This document shows positions 28,734-38,073 of a stretch of 64,000 nt of DNA, in pieces. Both the position numbers and the translations under genes were made by a program. A model generated the notes under the pieces. That model did no database searches, was not told where the DNA came from, and saw nothing but the letters and a program-made list of their open reading frames with translations. The DNA comes from Corynebacterium urealyticum DSM 7109. Its GTDB lineage: Bacteria > Actinomycetota > Actinomycetes > Mycobacteriales > Mycobacteriaceae. The DNA is taken from the NCBI RefSeq assembly GCF_000069945.1, contig NC_010545.1, positions 682,001-746,000 of the forward strand, written 5' to 3'. How positions within the stretch are numbered: the stretch's first letter is position 1; every line of letters starts with the position of its first letter.

Positions 28734-29657
28734 CTAGTCGTTCTTTGCTGCCTTCTCGTCTTCCTTGGCAGCCTTTTCTTCGGCCTTGACGGCGGCCTTC
28801 TCGACCTTCTTCAGCTGCTTCTCGAGGTTGAAGTCCACCTCTGGCCACTCCAGCTTCATGTTCCGCAGCTCGTTGAGCAGCAGGTAGCGCACGACCAGGC
28901 GGGCGTAGTCCTGCGTATCACTAGGAATGATGTACCACGGGGCGACGTCGTTGGTCTTCTCGATGGCCCGGGCGTAGGCCTCGTGGTATTCATCCCACTT
29001 CTTCTGCACGCTGAGATCGCTGGGGGAGTAGCGCCAGCGCTGCGCCGGGTTGCGCAGGCGGGAGAGGAAGTTTTTGGTCTGGAACTGCGGGGAGATGTGC
29101 AGCAAGATTTTGATGACGCGGGTGCCGTCGGCCTCGAGCTGCTTCTCGAAGCGACGGATGGCGTCGTAGCGGCGGTCGATTTCCTCGACGTCGCTGAGCC
29201 CCTCCACGCGGGAGACCAGAACATCCTCGTAGTAGGAGCGGTCGAAGATCGCGATCTCGCCGTTACCTGGCAACTCGCGGCGGATGCGGGCAAGGAAGTC
29301 GCGGTTGTCGGTGTCGTCGATCGACTCGACTGGTTCGGCGAAGGTGGCGACGTTCACGCCCTGCGGGGACACGGCCTGCAAGATGGCGTTGGTGGCACCG
29401 CTCTTACCGGAGGCGTCCACGCCCTGCAGGATGATGAGGATGCTGCCGACCTGCTCGTCGCTGGCACCGTTCGCGTAGAGCTTGGCCTGCTCGGCGCGCA
29501 GCTCTTCGGCGATCTTCTTATAGGCCTTGTTGACCCGCTTCTCGAACTTCTCGCCTTTGCCCCTCACCCCCGGGGTTTCGCGAGGGTTGAATGACTTGAG
29601 GTCGATGTTGCCCTTGGGCGCGCGCAGCCCGAGAGCGTTGTTCATTCCAAAGCTCAT
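28734..29657 (-). CDS. Second PPK2-family polyphosphate:nucleotide phosphotransferase
   Basis: 307 residues from the ATG at 29657 (GAGG just upstream; an ATG four codons later is an alternative). Walker A is GVDASGKSG and the Walker B region is EIAIFDRSYYEDVLVSRV. The DRSYYEDV form and the SPSDLSVQKKWDEY segment place it in the other PPK2 branch from the 3632 gene, related to polyphosphate:AMP/ADP phosphotransferases. The C-terminus is a Lys/Glu/Ala coiled segment (about 275-307). Its nucleotide preference cannot be set from sequence. It ends at the hairpin beyond tRNA-Leu and is divergent from the SDR gene. Confidence 0.9.
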   Translation of the reverse strand: MSFGMNNALGLRAPKGNIDLKSFNPRETPGVRGKGEKFEKRVNKAYKKIAEELRAEQAKLYANGASDEQVGSILIILQGVDASGKSGATNAILQAVSPQGVNVATFAEPVESIDDTDNRDFLARIRRELPGNGEIAIFDRSYYEDVLVSRVEGLSDVEEIDRRYDAIRRFEKQLEADGTRVIKILLHISPQFQTKNFLSRLRNPAQRWRYSPSDLSVQKKWDEYHEAYARAIEKTNDVAPWYIIPSDTQDYARLVVRYLLLNELRNMKLEWPEVDFNLEKQLKKVEKAAVKAEEKAAKEDEKAAKND

Positions 29658-29732
29658 AACCTCAAGTTTAGCGGCTCCGGTGGCTTTGCTCAGCTTGACG
29701 GGGATGGTGCAGCTCGCAGGCTGCTTATTAGC

Positions 29733-30482
29733 ATGGTGAGCATGGATAACGCAGCTTTGGACCAGGACCATTCCACCACCGGCAGGAGCAACTGGCCGCT
29801 GGCGCTGATTACCGGAGCGTCCCGCGGCATTGGCCGGGCGATCGCCGATGACCTTTCCCGCGATCACCGGCTCATTCTGTGCTGCTCGTCGGAGACTTCC
29901 GCGCGAAACCTGCGGGAGGCTTTCCCGGACGCCCAGGTGATCGCCGCGGACCTGTCCGATCCGGCGGCGTTGGGGGAGGTCTTTTCTTCCGACGTCGCCC
30001 CGCAGCGTCTCGACCTGCTGGTGCACTCCGCGGGCGTGACGGGGCATGCACCCATCGCCGAGGCACCGTTTCAGATGTGGCGGGAGGTGCTCGACGTCAA
30101 CGTCATCGCCGTCGCCGAGCTCACGCGGTTGCTACTGCCGGCGCTGCGTGAGGCACAAGGCATGGTGATCGCCATCAACTCCGGGGCGGGGCACAATTCC
30201 GGCCCTGGCTACGGGCCCTATGCGGCCTCGAAGTTCGCGCTCAAGGCGATCACGGACGCCCTGCGTGAGGAGGAGCGGGGGAAGGTGCGGGTGAGCTCCG
30301 TCCACCCCGGGAAGGTGGACTCGGATATGCAGCGCGAGCTGCAGGCCCAAGCGGGGAACGCCAACTATGACCCGGGTGTCTATGTCCGCGCGGAGGACAT
30401 CGCCGCCGCGGTGCGGCTGGCCGCGGAGATGGGACCTGAGGCCTGCCTGGAGACCGTGAGCGTGCGCCCGGTCGTCAAGTAA
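29733..30482 (+). CDS. Short-chain dehydrogenase/reductase
   Basis: 249 residues (or three fewer if the second ATG at 29742 is used). The Rossmann start ALITGASRGIGRAIADDL binds the cofactor, DLSDPAAL follows, LVHSAGVTGHAP corresponds to the NAG motif, and the catalytic set is Ser in INSGAGHNSG with YGPYAASK (Tyr-x3-Lys). The Arg in the first loop suggests NADP(H), as an inference. The substrate is unknown. It stands alone between divergent ppk2 and convergent gabD2. Confidence 0.9.
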   Translation: MVSMDNAALDQDHSTTGRSNWPLALITGASRGIGRAIADDLSRDHRLILCCSSETSARNLREAFPDAQVIAADLSDPAALGEVFSSDVAPQRLDLLVHSAGVTGHAPIAEAPFQMWREVLDVNVIAVAELTRLLLPALREAQGMVIAINSGAGHNSGPGYGPYAASKFALKAITDALREEERGKVRVSSVHPGKVDSDMQRELQAQAGNANYDPGVYVRAEDIAAAVRLAAEMGPEACLETVSVRPVVK

Positions 30483-30546
30483 GGGCGTGGAACCGCTGCT
30501 GATAATGCCGCGAATGCTTCTTGGGGAGCTGGTGCTCCATCAAGAA

Positions 30547-30581
30547 ACCCTCCCCGGGGAAAGAATCCCGTCGGGGAGGGT
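30547..30581 (-). terminator. Terminator after gabD2
   Basis: ACCCTCCCC (30547-30555) pairs with GGGGAGGGT (30573-30581). The minus-strand stem is followed by TTTCTT. It may also stop the convergent SDR transcript. Confidence 0.7.
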
Positions 30582-30604
30582 CGGCGCGCGTGTGTGCGGC
30601 GAAA

Positions 30605-32203
30605 TTAGGGCAGCATGCGCAGCTTCTTGCCGGCCAGCAGTGCGCTGCTCATGATGCGCGCGTAGGCCTTCGCGCCCAGGCTCTCCGGGCCACGCATCGA
30701 CATCCACCGCTGTTCGGTGATGTTCTGGCTATCGGTGTACTTCAGCAGCCCGGCCGCGCCGTGGCGGCCGCCCATGCCGGAGTCCTTCATGCCGCCACTG
30801 GTGTTGTCGATGGCCGACCATGCGGCCGTGTAGCCGTCGTTGATGGAGACGGAACCTGCTCGGATCTGCGGGGCGATGCGGTGCCCGGTTTCGGGGCTGG
30901 CGAAGACGGAGGCGTTGAGACCATAGACGGTGTCGTTGGCGGCATTGACCGCAGCCACCAGGTCGTCGACGACTTCGACGAAGACGACTGGACCGAAGAC
31001 CTCCTCGGTGCGCAGCTTCGCGTCGGCAGGGACATCCGCGAGAACGGTGGGCTCGTAGAAGTAGGGGCCCAGGTCCGGGCGAGCCTTGCCGCCCGCGAGA
31101 ACTCGCGCGCCCTTGGCGACAGCGTCATCCACGTAGCTGGCGACCGTATCCAGCTGCTGTTGGGAGGCCAGCGAACCCATCGCCACCTCCCAGTCGAAGC
31201 CGGGGCCGAGCGTCATGGCGCGCACGGCGTCGGCGAACTTGGTGCTGAACTCCTCGTAGACAGGTCGCTCAACGTACACCCGCTCAATGGACACGCACAG
31301 CTGGCCCGAGTTGGAGTAGCAGGCATCGACGACGCCTCGGACCGTGTAATCCATTTTCGCATCCGCCGCGACGATCAGAGGGTTCTTGCCACCCAGCTCC
31401 GCGGAGAAACCGATCAGGCGGGAGCCCGCGGTAGCCCCAAGAATCTTGCCGGTGGCGGTAGACCCGGTGAACATCAGGAAGTCGCAGGTATTGGCGATCT
31501 CGCTGCCTACGACCCGGCCGGAGCCGGTGACCAACTGGACGAGATCGCGTGGCAGGCCGGCCTCGAAGAGCAGGCCGAACACCAGCAGGGAGGTAAACGG
31601 GGTCGCGGAGTCCGGTTTCGCGACCACCGCATTGCCTGCGATGAGCGCAGGAAGGGCGTCGGAGATGCCCAGGGTCAGTGGGTAGTTCCATGGCGAAATC
31701 TGGCCGACCACGCCCACCGCCTGGAAGTGCTGGCGGGACTTGGCGAGCACCGGAACCGCGGAGCGGCGGCGCTTCGGGCTCAGGATCTTCTCCGCGTTAT
31801 TGGCGTAGTAACGGGAATTATTCGCGACGTCCATGACCTCGTCGAAGGCGGAGGCGCGGTTCTTGCCGGTCTCCAGCTGCACCATGTCCATCAGCAGCTC
31901 GCGGTTCTTCAGGACGGCGTCGTGGAAACGCAGGAGGATGGCCTTGCGCTCGGAGAAGGGGACGTGAGCCCAGGAACGCTGTGCCTGACGGGCGGCGCCC
32001 ACGGCACGGTGGACGTCCTCCTCATCGCCGGAACCGACCCAGCCGAGGTGCTCCGCGGTAAAGGAAACCTCGACGTCGATCGTCTTCTCGGGCTTGGAGC
32101 CATCGGCGGGCAGCTTATTGGCGGACAGCCCGCGCAGCGCCTCCTGAAAGTCTGTCGGGAGTGCGCCGAGGGACAGTCGCTTGGGGAATCGCAAAGCAGT
32201 CAT
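30605..32203 (-). CDS. gabD2: Succinate-semialdehyde dehydrogenase (NADP+), GabD2 type
   Basis: 532 residues, with an N-terminal extension of about 40 residues as in mycobacterial GabD2. Aldehyde dehydrogenase motifs: SPWNYPLTL, PDSATPFTS, FTGSTATGK (cofactor loop), ELGGKNPL (general base Glu), SNSGQLCVS with catalytic Cys303, and EEVFGPVV. It oxidises succinic semialdehyde to succinate, linking GABA or 2-oxoglutarate decarboxylation to the TCA cycle. Aldehyde substrates are hard to tell apart by sequence, so specificity is inferred from overall similarity. TATATT at 32211-32216 lies seven bases before the ATG (leaderless pattern). Monocistronic. Confidence 0.88.
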   Translation of the reverse strand: MTALRFPKRLSLGALPTDFQEALRGLSANKLPADGSKPEKTIDVEVSFTAEHLGWVGSGDEEDVHRAVGAARQAQRSWAHVPFSERKAILLRFHDAVLKNRELLMDMVQLETGKNRASAFDEVMDVANNSRYYANNAEKILSPKRRRSAVPVLAKSRQHFQAVGVVGQISPWNYPLTLGISDALPALIAGNAVVAKPDSATPFTSLLVFGLLFEAGLPRDLVQLVTGSGRVVGSEIANTCDFLMFTGSTATGKILGATAGSRLIGFSAELGGKNPLIVAADAKMDYTVRGVVDACYSNSGQLCVSIERVYVERPVYEEFSTKFADAVRAMTLGPGFDWEVAMGSLASQQQLDTVASYVDDAVAKGARVLAGGKARPDLGPYFYEPTVLADVPADAKLRTEEVFGPVVFVEVVDDLVAAVNAANDTVYGLNASVFASPETGHRIAPQIRAGSVSINDGYTAAWSAIDNTSGGMKDSGMGGRHGAAGLLKYTDSQNITEQRWMSMRGPESLGAKAYARIMSSALLAGKKLRMLP

Positions 32204-32474
32204 GGGTGGAAATATACCTTTGTCGAGGAACCTATGCGGGGGGTTGAGAAAGAAAATCCGCAGCGTCGGGAACTAAAAACGCGTCACCTGCGTTGGTACA
32301 TTGTGAAGTAGGAATTTTTAACCGACTACCAGCGTCGTGGCGCGCCCCAGCAGTGCCGGGACATCGCCCGACATGAATCCCGGTCTCCGATCGGGTCGTG
32401 TAGACGCACCGCTTGGGTGTGTGCATGGCAGCAAGAACGAGTTTTGACGAAGAATCGAAAGTTGAGGCTTTCAG

Positions 32475-33386
32475 GTGAAGAAATCTAATCCATTTATGGC
32501 TGAGCTGACCGGCCAGAACCGCCAGGGCCAGCAGGCCCAGGGCTATGGTCAGCCCGGTTACGGACAGCAGGGCAGCGGACAGCAGGGCAGCGGCTACGGC
32601 CAGTTCGCCACCAGCGCCCGTGGTGCCGCTGCCACCGCGACCTACCAGGACGGGCTGCAGGACGCCGCGAATTACGGCCAGGCCGGCCCGGCCGACCGCC
32701 CGATTACCGTGGACGACGTGGTGGCTAAGACCGGCATCACGCTGGCCGTCATCGTCGTACTGGCTGCGGCGAACTACTTTATCTTCGGCACGAATCCGGC
32801 AACGGGCTCGATCCTCACCGTGGTTGGCGCTATCGGTGGCCTCATCACCGTGCTGGTCTCCGCCTTCGCGAAGAAGTACGGCTCCCCGGTCGTCACCCTG
32901 CTTTACGCAGGCTTCGAGGGACTGTTCGTCGGTGGCTTTAGCTACATGCTCACCGGCATGGCGGTGGGGGACACCAACGCTGGCGCCATGATTAGCCAGG
33001 CGATCCTGGGCACCATCGGCGTGTTCGCCGGCATGCTCTTCGTCTACAAGACGGGTGCGATCCGCGTGACCCCGAAGTTCACGAAGTTCATGGTCGCCGC
33101 ACTGATCGGTGTACTGGTGCTGGCGCTGGGCAGCATGCTCATCGGCCTGTTCACCGGTGGCGCTGGCCCGCTGCGCGACGGCTCCCCGCTGTCCTGGATC
33201 TTCTCCCTGCTGTGCATCGGCCTGGCAGCGCTGAGCTTCCTGCAGGACTTCGACGCCGCCGACCGCCTCGTCCGCGCCGGTGCGCCGTCCAAGATGGCCT
33301 GGGGCGTGGCCCTCGGCTTGGCCGTGACCCTGGTCTGGCTCTACACCGAGATCCTGCGCCTGCTGTCTTACATCAATAGGGACTAG
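32475..33386 (+). CDS. Bax inhibitor-1/YccA-family membrane protein
   Basis: 303 residues, GTG start with GAGG upstream. The cytoplasmic N-terminal 75 residues are Gly/Gln/Tyr-rich and contain a tandem GQQGS repeat encoded by two identical 15-mers (32563-32592). Seven hydrophobic helices follow from about residue 88 (TGITLAVIVVLAAANYFIFG) to 300. The last helices contain LQDFDAADRLV, the acidic motif region linked to pH-sensitive calcium leak in BI-1 relatives such as YetJ. The physiological role here is unknown. It is monocistronic and ends in a strong terminator. Confidence 0.88.
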   Translation: MKKSNPFMAELTGQNRQGQQAQGYGQPGYGQQGSGQQGSGYGQFATSARGAAATATYQDGLQDAANYGQAGPADRPITVDDVVAKTGITLAVIVVLAAANYFIFGTNPATGSILTVVGAIGGLITVLVSAFAKKYGSPVVTLLYAGFEGLFVGGFSYMLTGMAVGDTNAGAMISQAILGTIGVFAGMLFVYKTGAIRVTPKFTKFMVAALIGVLVLALGSMLIGLFTGGAGPLRDGSPLSWIFSLLCIGLAALSFLQDFDAADRLVRAGAPSKMAWGVALGLAVTLVWLYTEILRLLSYINRD

Positions 33387-33441
33387 CGCTAGCAGCACAG
33401 GGCCAGGGCGTATGACGCGGGCTGGCCCATCGAAAAACTCT

Positions 33442-33471
33442 GCCCTTGGGGATCAACCCCAGGGGCTTTTT
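33442..33471 (+). terminator. Rho-independent terminator after the Bax inhibitor-1 family gene
   Basis: GCCCTTGGGG (33442-33451) pairs with CCCCAGGGGC (33457-33466), followed by five T residues. Confidence 0.85.
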
Positions 33472-33600
33472 CATGCCCCCGGGGAGGGGCACTTTCCCGC
33501 GCCGCCCCCGCGTGTCTCTAGATCTTGGTAGCGTGATCAGGTCAACAGACTGTAAAACAGCTGGGCGCAGAAGTGCCGACCCAGCTAGCAAGGAGCGCCG

Positions 33601-35562
33601 ATGAGTCTCGGCGAAAACCCCCGTCCCACTAAGGCCCAACCCGCGGCAGAGCTGCTCAAGGCCGGAAGAAGTTCCCAAGTCGGCTTGTATCCGCACGACC
33701 TGCACCCCGGGTTGGTCCCGGGCTTGAGCGTCGAAGACCAAAACAAGAGCTTCGCGCTGGACCGCATCGTCTTCTTCGTCACCGCCACCCTCATCGTGGC
33801 GTTTATCGCCTGGGGAATCGCCTCCCCAGAGTCGGTGTCCACTGCGTCGGCCGCCGCGTACGACTGGGCTATGAACAATGCCGCGTGGCTGCTCAACCTC
33901 GTCATGAGTATGGGGATCATCGTCATGCTCTACCTGGCGTTCTCCCGTTATGGCCAGATCCCACTGGGCCGGGACGATGAGGAGCCGGAGTTCTCCCGAT
34001 ACTCCTGGATCGCGATGATGTTTGGCGCCGGCATTGGCGTGGGCGTGTTCTTCTTCGGTCCCTCCGAGCCCCTGGCCTACTACCTCTCGCCGCCGCCGGA
34101 GACCGTAGCCGCGGAAACCCCGGCGGCCCTGCACCAGGCGTTGGCCCAGTCCCACTTCCACTGGGGACTATCCATCTGGGGTCTCTATGCGCTGGTGGGC
34201 GGCGCACTGGCCTATTCTACCTATCGCCGCGGGCGCCCCTCGCTGCTGAGCTCCGTGTTCCGGCCACTGCTGGGTACTCAGCCGAATGAGGGGATCGCGG
34301 GCAGGGTGATCGACATGATGGCGATCGTCGCCACCCTCTTCGGCACCGCCGCCACACTCGGGCTATCTGCCTTACAGATCGCCCAGGGTGTGGAGATCAT
34401 TTCCGGGGCAGGCCCATTGGCCAATAATGCGGTGATCGCCATCATCGGTGTGCTCGGAGTTGCTTTCATCATCAGCGCGGTCTCCGGCGTAGCGCGGGGC
34501 ATCCGCTACCTGTCGAATATCAACATCGCGCTGACGCTGCTGCTCGTGGCCTTCGTATTTCTCTTTGGTCCGAGCCTCTTTCTGCTGAACCTGGTGCCAT
34601 CCGGAGTTGCGACCTATATCGATCAGCTGCTGCCGATGATGGGCAAGTCCCTGTCCTGGGGCCAGGAGACCCTTGAGTTCCAGGGCGCGTGGACGGCATT
34701 CTACTGGGCTTGGTGGATCGCCTGGACCCCGTTCGTTGGCATGTTCATCGCCCGGATTTCCCGTGGCCGCACCATCCGTGAATTCGCGCTCGCAACGATC
34801 GCCGGCCCGACCGCCATCCTGGTCCTGGCCTTCAGCATCTTTGGTGGTGCCTCCATCACCTTCAGCCGGGAGGGCCGCGAGATGTTCGACGGCTCCGCGA
34901 ATTCCGAGCAGGTCCTCTTCGCGCTCTTCGACCAGTTGCCCCTGAACGCGATCACCCCGTTCCTGCTGATCACGGTGCTCACGATCTTCTTCGTCACCTC
35001 CGCGGACTCGGCGTCTGTGGTGATGGGAACCATGTCCTCCCAGGGCAACCCTGCGCCGAACAAGCTGGTCGTCGTGTTCTGGGGTGCATGCATGATGGGG
35101 ATTGCCACGGTGATGCTGCTGGCCGGCGGGGAAACCGCGCTGACCGCGCTGCAGAACCTCACGATCCTTATTGCGCTGCCGTTCTCGATTGTCCTGCTGG
35201 TGATGACCGTGGCCTTCCTCAAGGATCTCCGCACCGACCCTGCAGCGATCCGTAAAGACTACGCCAGCACCGCGGTGGAAAATGCGGTGGTTCGTGGCCT
35301 GGAAGAGCACGGCGATGACTTCGAACTCAGCGTCGCTTCTGCGCCGGAGGGCAGGGGAGCGGGCGCCCACTTCGACTCCTCCTCTGAGAACGTCACCGAC
35401 TGGTACCAGCGCGTGGATGAGGAGGGCGAAGAGATCGCCTACGACCACGAAACCAAGCGGTGGGCGGACCAGGAAGATAGCGCAGCGGACGCGCCGGCGG
35501 AGTCCATAGACACCGCGTCACCCGCTGCTGATGAGCGCTCGCCGGAGCACCCGGAGCGTTAA
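33601..35562 (+). CDS. BCCT-family transporter (betaine/carnitine/choline/ectoine type)
   Basis: 653 residues. Twelve membrane helices run from about 55 to 545, with cytoplasmic tails of about 50 and 105 residues. The family signature WTAFYWAWWIAWTPFVGMF starts near residue 364, followed by RISRGRTIREF. The glycine-rich stretch in the fourth helix region reads GAGIGVGVFFFG instead of BetP's GMGIG, so substrate and coupling ion may differ from BetP. The acidic C-terminal tail (Glu/Asp-rich, about 550-653) lacks the basic cluster that makes BetP osmosensitive. Known C. glutamicum relatives are EctP, LcoP and BetP. AAGGAG lies six bases before ATG. Monocistronic. Confidence 0.92.
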   Translation: MSLGENPRPTKAQPAAELLKAGRSSQVGLYPHDLHPGLVPGLSVEDQNKSFALDRIVFFVTATLIVAFIAWGIASPESVSTASAAAYDWAMNNAAWLLNLVMSMGIIVMLYLAFSRYGQIPLGRDDEEPEFSRYSWIAMMFGAGIGVGVFFFGPSEPLAYYLSPPPETVAAETPAALHQALAQSHFHWGLSIWGLYALVGGALAYSTYRRGRPSLLSSVFRPLLGTQPNEGIAGRVIDMMAIVATLFGTAATLGLSALQIAQGVEIISGAGPLANNAVIAIIGVLGVAFIISAVSGVARGIRYLSNINIALTLLLVAFVFLFGPSLFLLNLVPSGVATYIDQLLPMMGKSLSWGQETLEFQGAWTAFYWAWWIAWTPFVGMFIARISRGRTIREFALATIAGPTAILVLAFSIFGGASITFSREGREMFDGSANSEQVLFALFDQLPLNAITPFLLITVLTIFFVTSADSASVVMGTMSSQGNPAPNKLVVVFWGACMMGIATVMLLAGGETALTALQNLTILIALPFSIVLLVMTVAFLKDLRTDPAAIRKDYASTAVENAVVRGLEEHGDDFELSVASAPEGRGAGAHFDSSSENVTDWYQRVDEEGEEIAYDHETKRWADQEDSAADAPAESIDTASPAADERSPEHPER

Positions 35563-35602
35563 CACCGCCAGCAGACTCTGTCCGTGACAACTAGGCACAA
35601 AG

Positions 35603-35639
35603 AAACCCTCGGCCCTGGAATTTAACGGGCCGAGGGTTT
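35603..35639. terminator. Bidirectional terminator between BCCT gene and greA
   Basis: A perfect 13-bp stem AAACCCTCGGCCC (35603-35615) pairs with 35627-35639 around an 11-base loop, with A and T tracts on both sides. Confidence 0.85.
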
Positions 35640-35674
35640 TCGCGTTGCCAGAGTGGGGCAGTGCCGCGCCAGAA

Positions 35675-36199
35675 CTACTTCTGCATTGCGCGCGGGATGT
35701 CCAGATCCGGGTTATACGGCTCTGCCTCCACGAGGGTCACCCGGACCGTGTCGCCGGTCGGGGTCTCGTACTCACGGGTCTCGCCGACCTTCGCGCCGAC
35801 CAGTGCTGCGCCCAGTGGGGCATCGGTGGAGTAAGTCTCCAGCTCCGGGTTGGAGGACTCCAGGCCACGGGTACCGATCAGGAAGGTCTCCTTGTCTTCC
35901 TCATCGTCGTCGTAGTAGACGTGCACGACGGTGCCGACCAGGGCGACGCCGGACTCCTGTGGAGCCTCACCGATGGTGGCGTTGTCAAGCAGCTCCTCGA
36001 GGTAGGCGATGCGGGCCTCTTCCTGGCCCTGCTGCTCGCGGGCGGCGTGGTAGCCGCCGTTCTCCTTGAGGTCACCCTCTTCGCGGCGCTCATTGATTTC
36101 GGCGGCCAGGACCGGGCGGTTCTCCTTCAGGGCGAACAGCTCCGCGTTGAGTCGGTCGTAGGATTCTTGGGTGAGCCAGGTGGTCTGATTGTCTGCCAT
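35675..36199 (-). CDS. greA: Transcription elongation factor GreA
   Basis: 174 residues from the ATG at 36199. The ribosome binding site AAGGAGG ends nine bases before this ATG but directly abuts the ATG at 36208, so the shorter start is preferred. The N-terminal coiled coil (about 10-80) carries the tip residues [18 protein letters not shown] (Asp/Glu that coordinate Mg in the RNA polymerase channel). The C-terminal FKBP-like domain has LVGTVVHV and SPLGAAL-type [10 protein letters not shown]. It rescues backtracked RNA polymerase. The upstream leader is long, with a TAGAAT -10 candidate at 36361-36366. It starts the conserved greA - DUF4307 - mca run. Confidence 0.95.
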   Translation of the reverse strand: MADNQTTWLTQESYDRLNAELFALKENRPVLAAEINERREEGDLKENGGYHAAREQQGQEEARIAYLEELLDNATIGEAPQESGVALVGTVVHVYYDDDEEDKETFLIGTRGLESSNPELETYSTDAPLGAALVGAKVGETREYETPTGDTVRVTLVEAEPYNPDLDIPRAMQK

Positions 36200-36426
36200 C
36201 TGCGCCATCCTCCTTGGAAATTATTTCAGTAATTTTCAGCTGATCCGGGCAATCACGGTCCACGCACCGTCCCCGGCGGTAGTGCCGTGGGCGGCGATAG
36301 CTTTGCAGGAAATGTCCCACGGTTTCGCCGACGCCTGCCGGTTCTCGCTTGTCCGGGCGTATTCTAGCACCGAATAGACACGAAAACTTCAGTGGACGCG
36401 TCGTTGGTGGCCCGCTTTTTGGTGGG

Positions 36427-36903
36427 CTACTGCTTCAGGTGGGAGGGGATGATCGAAGAACAGCCGTAGATCTTCCCGGCGTAGCCCTGCACGCGGGTGT
36501 TGATATCCACCGAGTGTCGGGACGTTACTGGCCCACCGGCCGGGATGTAGAACTCGCGGCGGCCGACCTCGTTCTTGTCGTAGTCCATCGCGGTGACGAC
36601 GCAATAAGCCGGCTTGGATGGATCTTCCCGGGTGACGTCGACGCGCATGTTCAGCCGGTTGTCGGACACCACGGAACCGCCGGACTCGACTGCGGTGACG
36701 TCCGCAGAGGACGCATTCATGAACTGGTTGACCGCATAGGCCATCGCCCCAGCGATGAGAACAACCAACGCAATGACCAGTACCTTGCCGGCAAAGGGGC
36801 GGTTGCGCTCAGCGCCGTAGCGGGCCTTCAAGGCATCGTCCGCGGGCATGTGCGTATTACCCGGGCGGGAGTTGGGAACCGAAGGGGAAGCATCAGAGGT
36901 CAT
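36427..36903 (-). CDS. DUF4307 family membrane protein
   Basis: 158 residues. A polar N-terminus (1-38, with LKARYG typical of the family) precedes one membrane segment (about 40-60, GKVLVIALVVLIAGAMAYAVN). The outer domain contains RVDVTREDPSKPAYCVVTAMDYDKNEVGRREF and a second Cys near the end (YGCSSIIP). The family is confined to actinobacteria, next to mca, and its function is unknown. A likely -10 (TAGAAT, 36914-36919) is ten bases before the start. It is divergent from mca. Confidence 0.85.
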   Translation of the reverse strand: MTSDASPSVPNSRPGNTHMPADDALKARYGAERNRPFAGKVLVIALVVLIAGAMAYAVNQFMNASSADVTAVESGGSVVSDNRLNMRVDVTREDPSKPAYCVVTAMDYDKNEVGRREFYIPAGGPVTSRHSVDINTRVQGYAGKIYGCSSIIPSHLKQ

Positions 36904-37025
36904 GGTGGTTTACATTCTAGGCAATGCGCCCGTAAAAGCAGATTTTCTCTCCCCAGCCGACCCGTTGCTGCGGTGGGGAGGTGCCGTGTGACTTCTCTTC
37001 ATCGGGCGTGGAACAATATGGAAGT

Positions 37026-38003
37026 ATGACTGATTCGACGACGAGCGGTGCCCAGGGTGGCTACCGCGTGCTGGCGATTCACGCCCATCCGGATGATGAA
37101 TCCAGCAAGGGTGCGGCGACGATGGCTCGCTATATTGACGAAGGCCACCGTGTCCGCGTGCTGACCTGCACGGGCGGCGAAGAGGGCAGCATCCTCAACC
37201 CCAGGATGGACCGCCCCGAGGTGCACGAGAATCTAGCGGCTGTGCGAAGGGAAGAAATGGCCCGCGCCGCGGAGATCTTGGGGGTGGAGCACCGCTGGCT
37301 GGGCTATGTTGATTCCGGCCTGCCGGAATCTGGAAAGCGGGAGGATCTCCCAGAAGGCTGCTTTGCGCTGCAGGACGTCGACGAGGTGGCCGGCGACGTG
37401 GTTGCGCAGATCCGCGAATTCCAGCCGCACGTGATCATTACCTATGACGAAAACGGTGGCTACCCGCACCCGGATCACCTGATGGTCCATGCGGTGTCTA
37501 TGCGCGCCTGGGAGCTGGCCGGAGACCCCGAGTATCGACCCGATCTGGGCGAGGCTTGGGCGCCGCTGAAGTTGTATTACACACACGGATTCGTGGTGAC
37601 CCGTTTCAACATGCTCGCCGAGGCGGTGGCACAGCGGCAGGCTAACGGTGAGATGACCCTGCGCGAGTACCAGCGCACGATGACCCAGCTGGCCTTCTGG
37701 CGCGCGAAGCAGGACGTCTATCCCCGCGTAACCACCCGCGTGAACGCCGCGGATTGGTTCGAACGTCGCGATGCCGCGCTGACCTCACATGCCACCCAGA
37801 TCGATCCGGACGGGCCGTTCTTCGGCGTGGATGTGGATGTGCAGCGCGAGACGTGGCCCACGGAGGAGTTCGAATTAGCGAAGACCCGGGTAGCCACTAC
37901 ACTGCCAGAGAGAGAACTCACCGCGGGCCTGCCGCCGGTAGACAGCGCCGATGAGCTCAGCCAGAGCCAGCCGCCAGAGGTGTCGGTGCGCCCCGAGCAG
38001 TAG
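37026..38003 (+). CDS. mca: Mycothiol S-conjugate amidase
   Basis: 325 residues from the ATG at 37026. Mca cleaves mycothiol adducts of toxins to a mercapturic acid and GlcN-inositol. The zinc-binding LmbE/PIG-L motif AHPDDE is at 20-25 and the second metal ligand is in GGYPHPDHLMVH. The segment TYDENGGYPHPDH and the overall length favour Mca over the deacetylase MshB. The gene points to a mycothiol-producing actinobacterium. It is followed 70 bases later by a small membrane protein gene and then uppS, matching the recalled mycobacterial order. Confidence 0.94.
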   Translation: MTDSTTSGAQGGYRVLAIHAHPDDESSKGAATMARYIDEGHRVRVLTCTGGEEGSILNPRMDRPEVHENLAAVRREEMARAAEILGVEHRWLGYVDSGLPESGKREDLPEGCFALQDVDEVAGDVVAQIREFQPHVIITYDENGGYPHPDHLMVHAVSMRAWELAGDPEYRPDLGEAWAPLKLYYTHGFVVTRFNMLAEAVAQRQANGEMTLREYQRTMTQLAFWRAKQDVYPRVTTRVNAADWFERRDAALTSHATQIDPDGPFFGVDVDVQRETWPTEEFELAKTRVATTLPERELTAGLPPVDSADELSQSQPPEVSVRPEQ

Positions 38004-38073
38004 GATTTTCGCTATAGAATTTTTAGCCCGGCACTCACACACGGCTTGACCGCCGTCGAAGGGAATGGATGAC

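Noticed and set aside
30521..32311. Long open frame opposite gabD2
   Set aside because: Antisense of a full aldehyde dehydrogenase gene, starts in the terminator region, with no domain features.
36405..36440. Possible terminator at the end of the DUF4307 gene
   Set aside because: The stem has mismatches and the minus-strand continuation lacks a U run.
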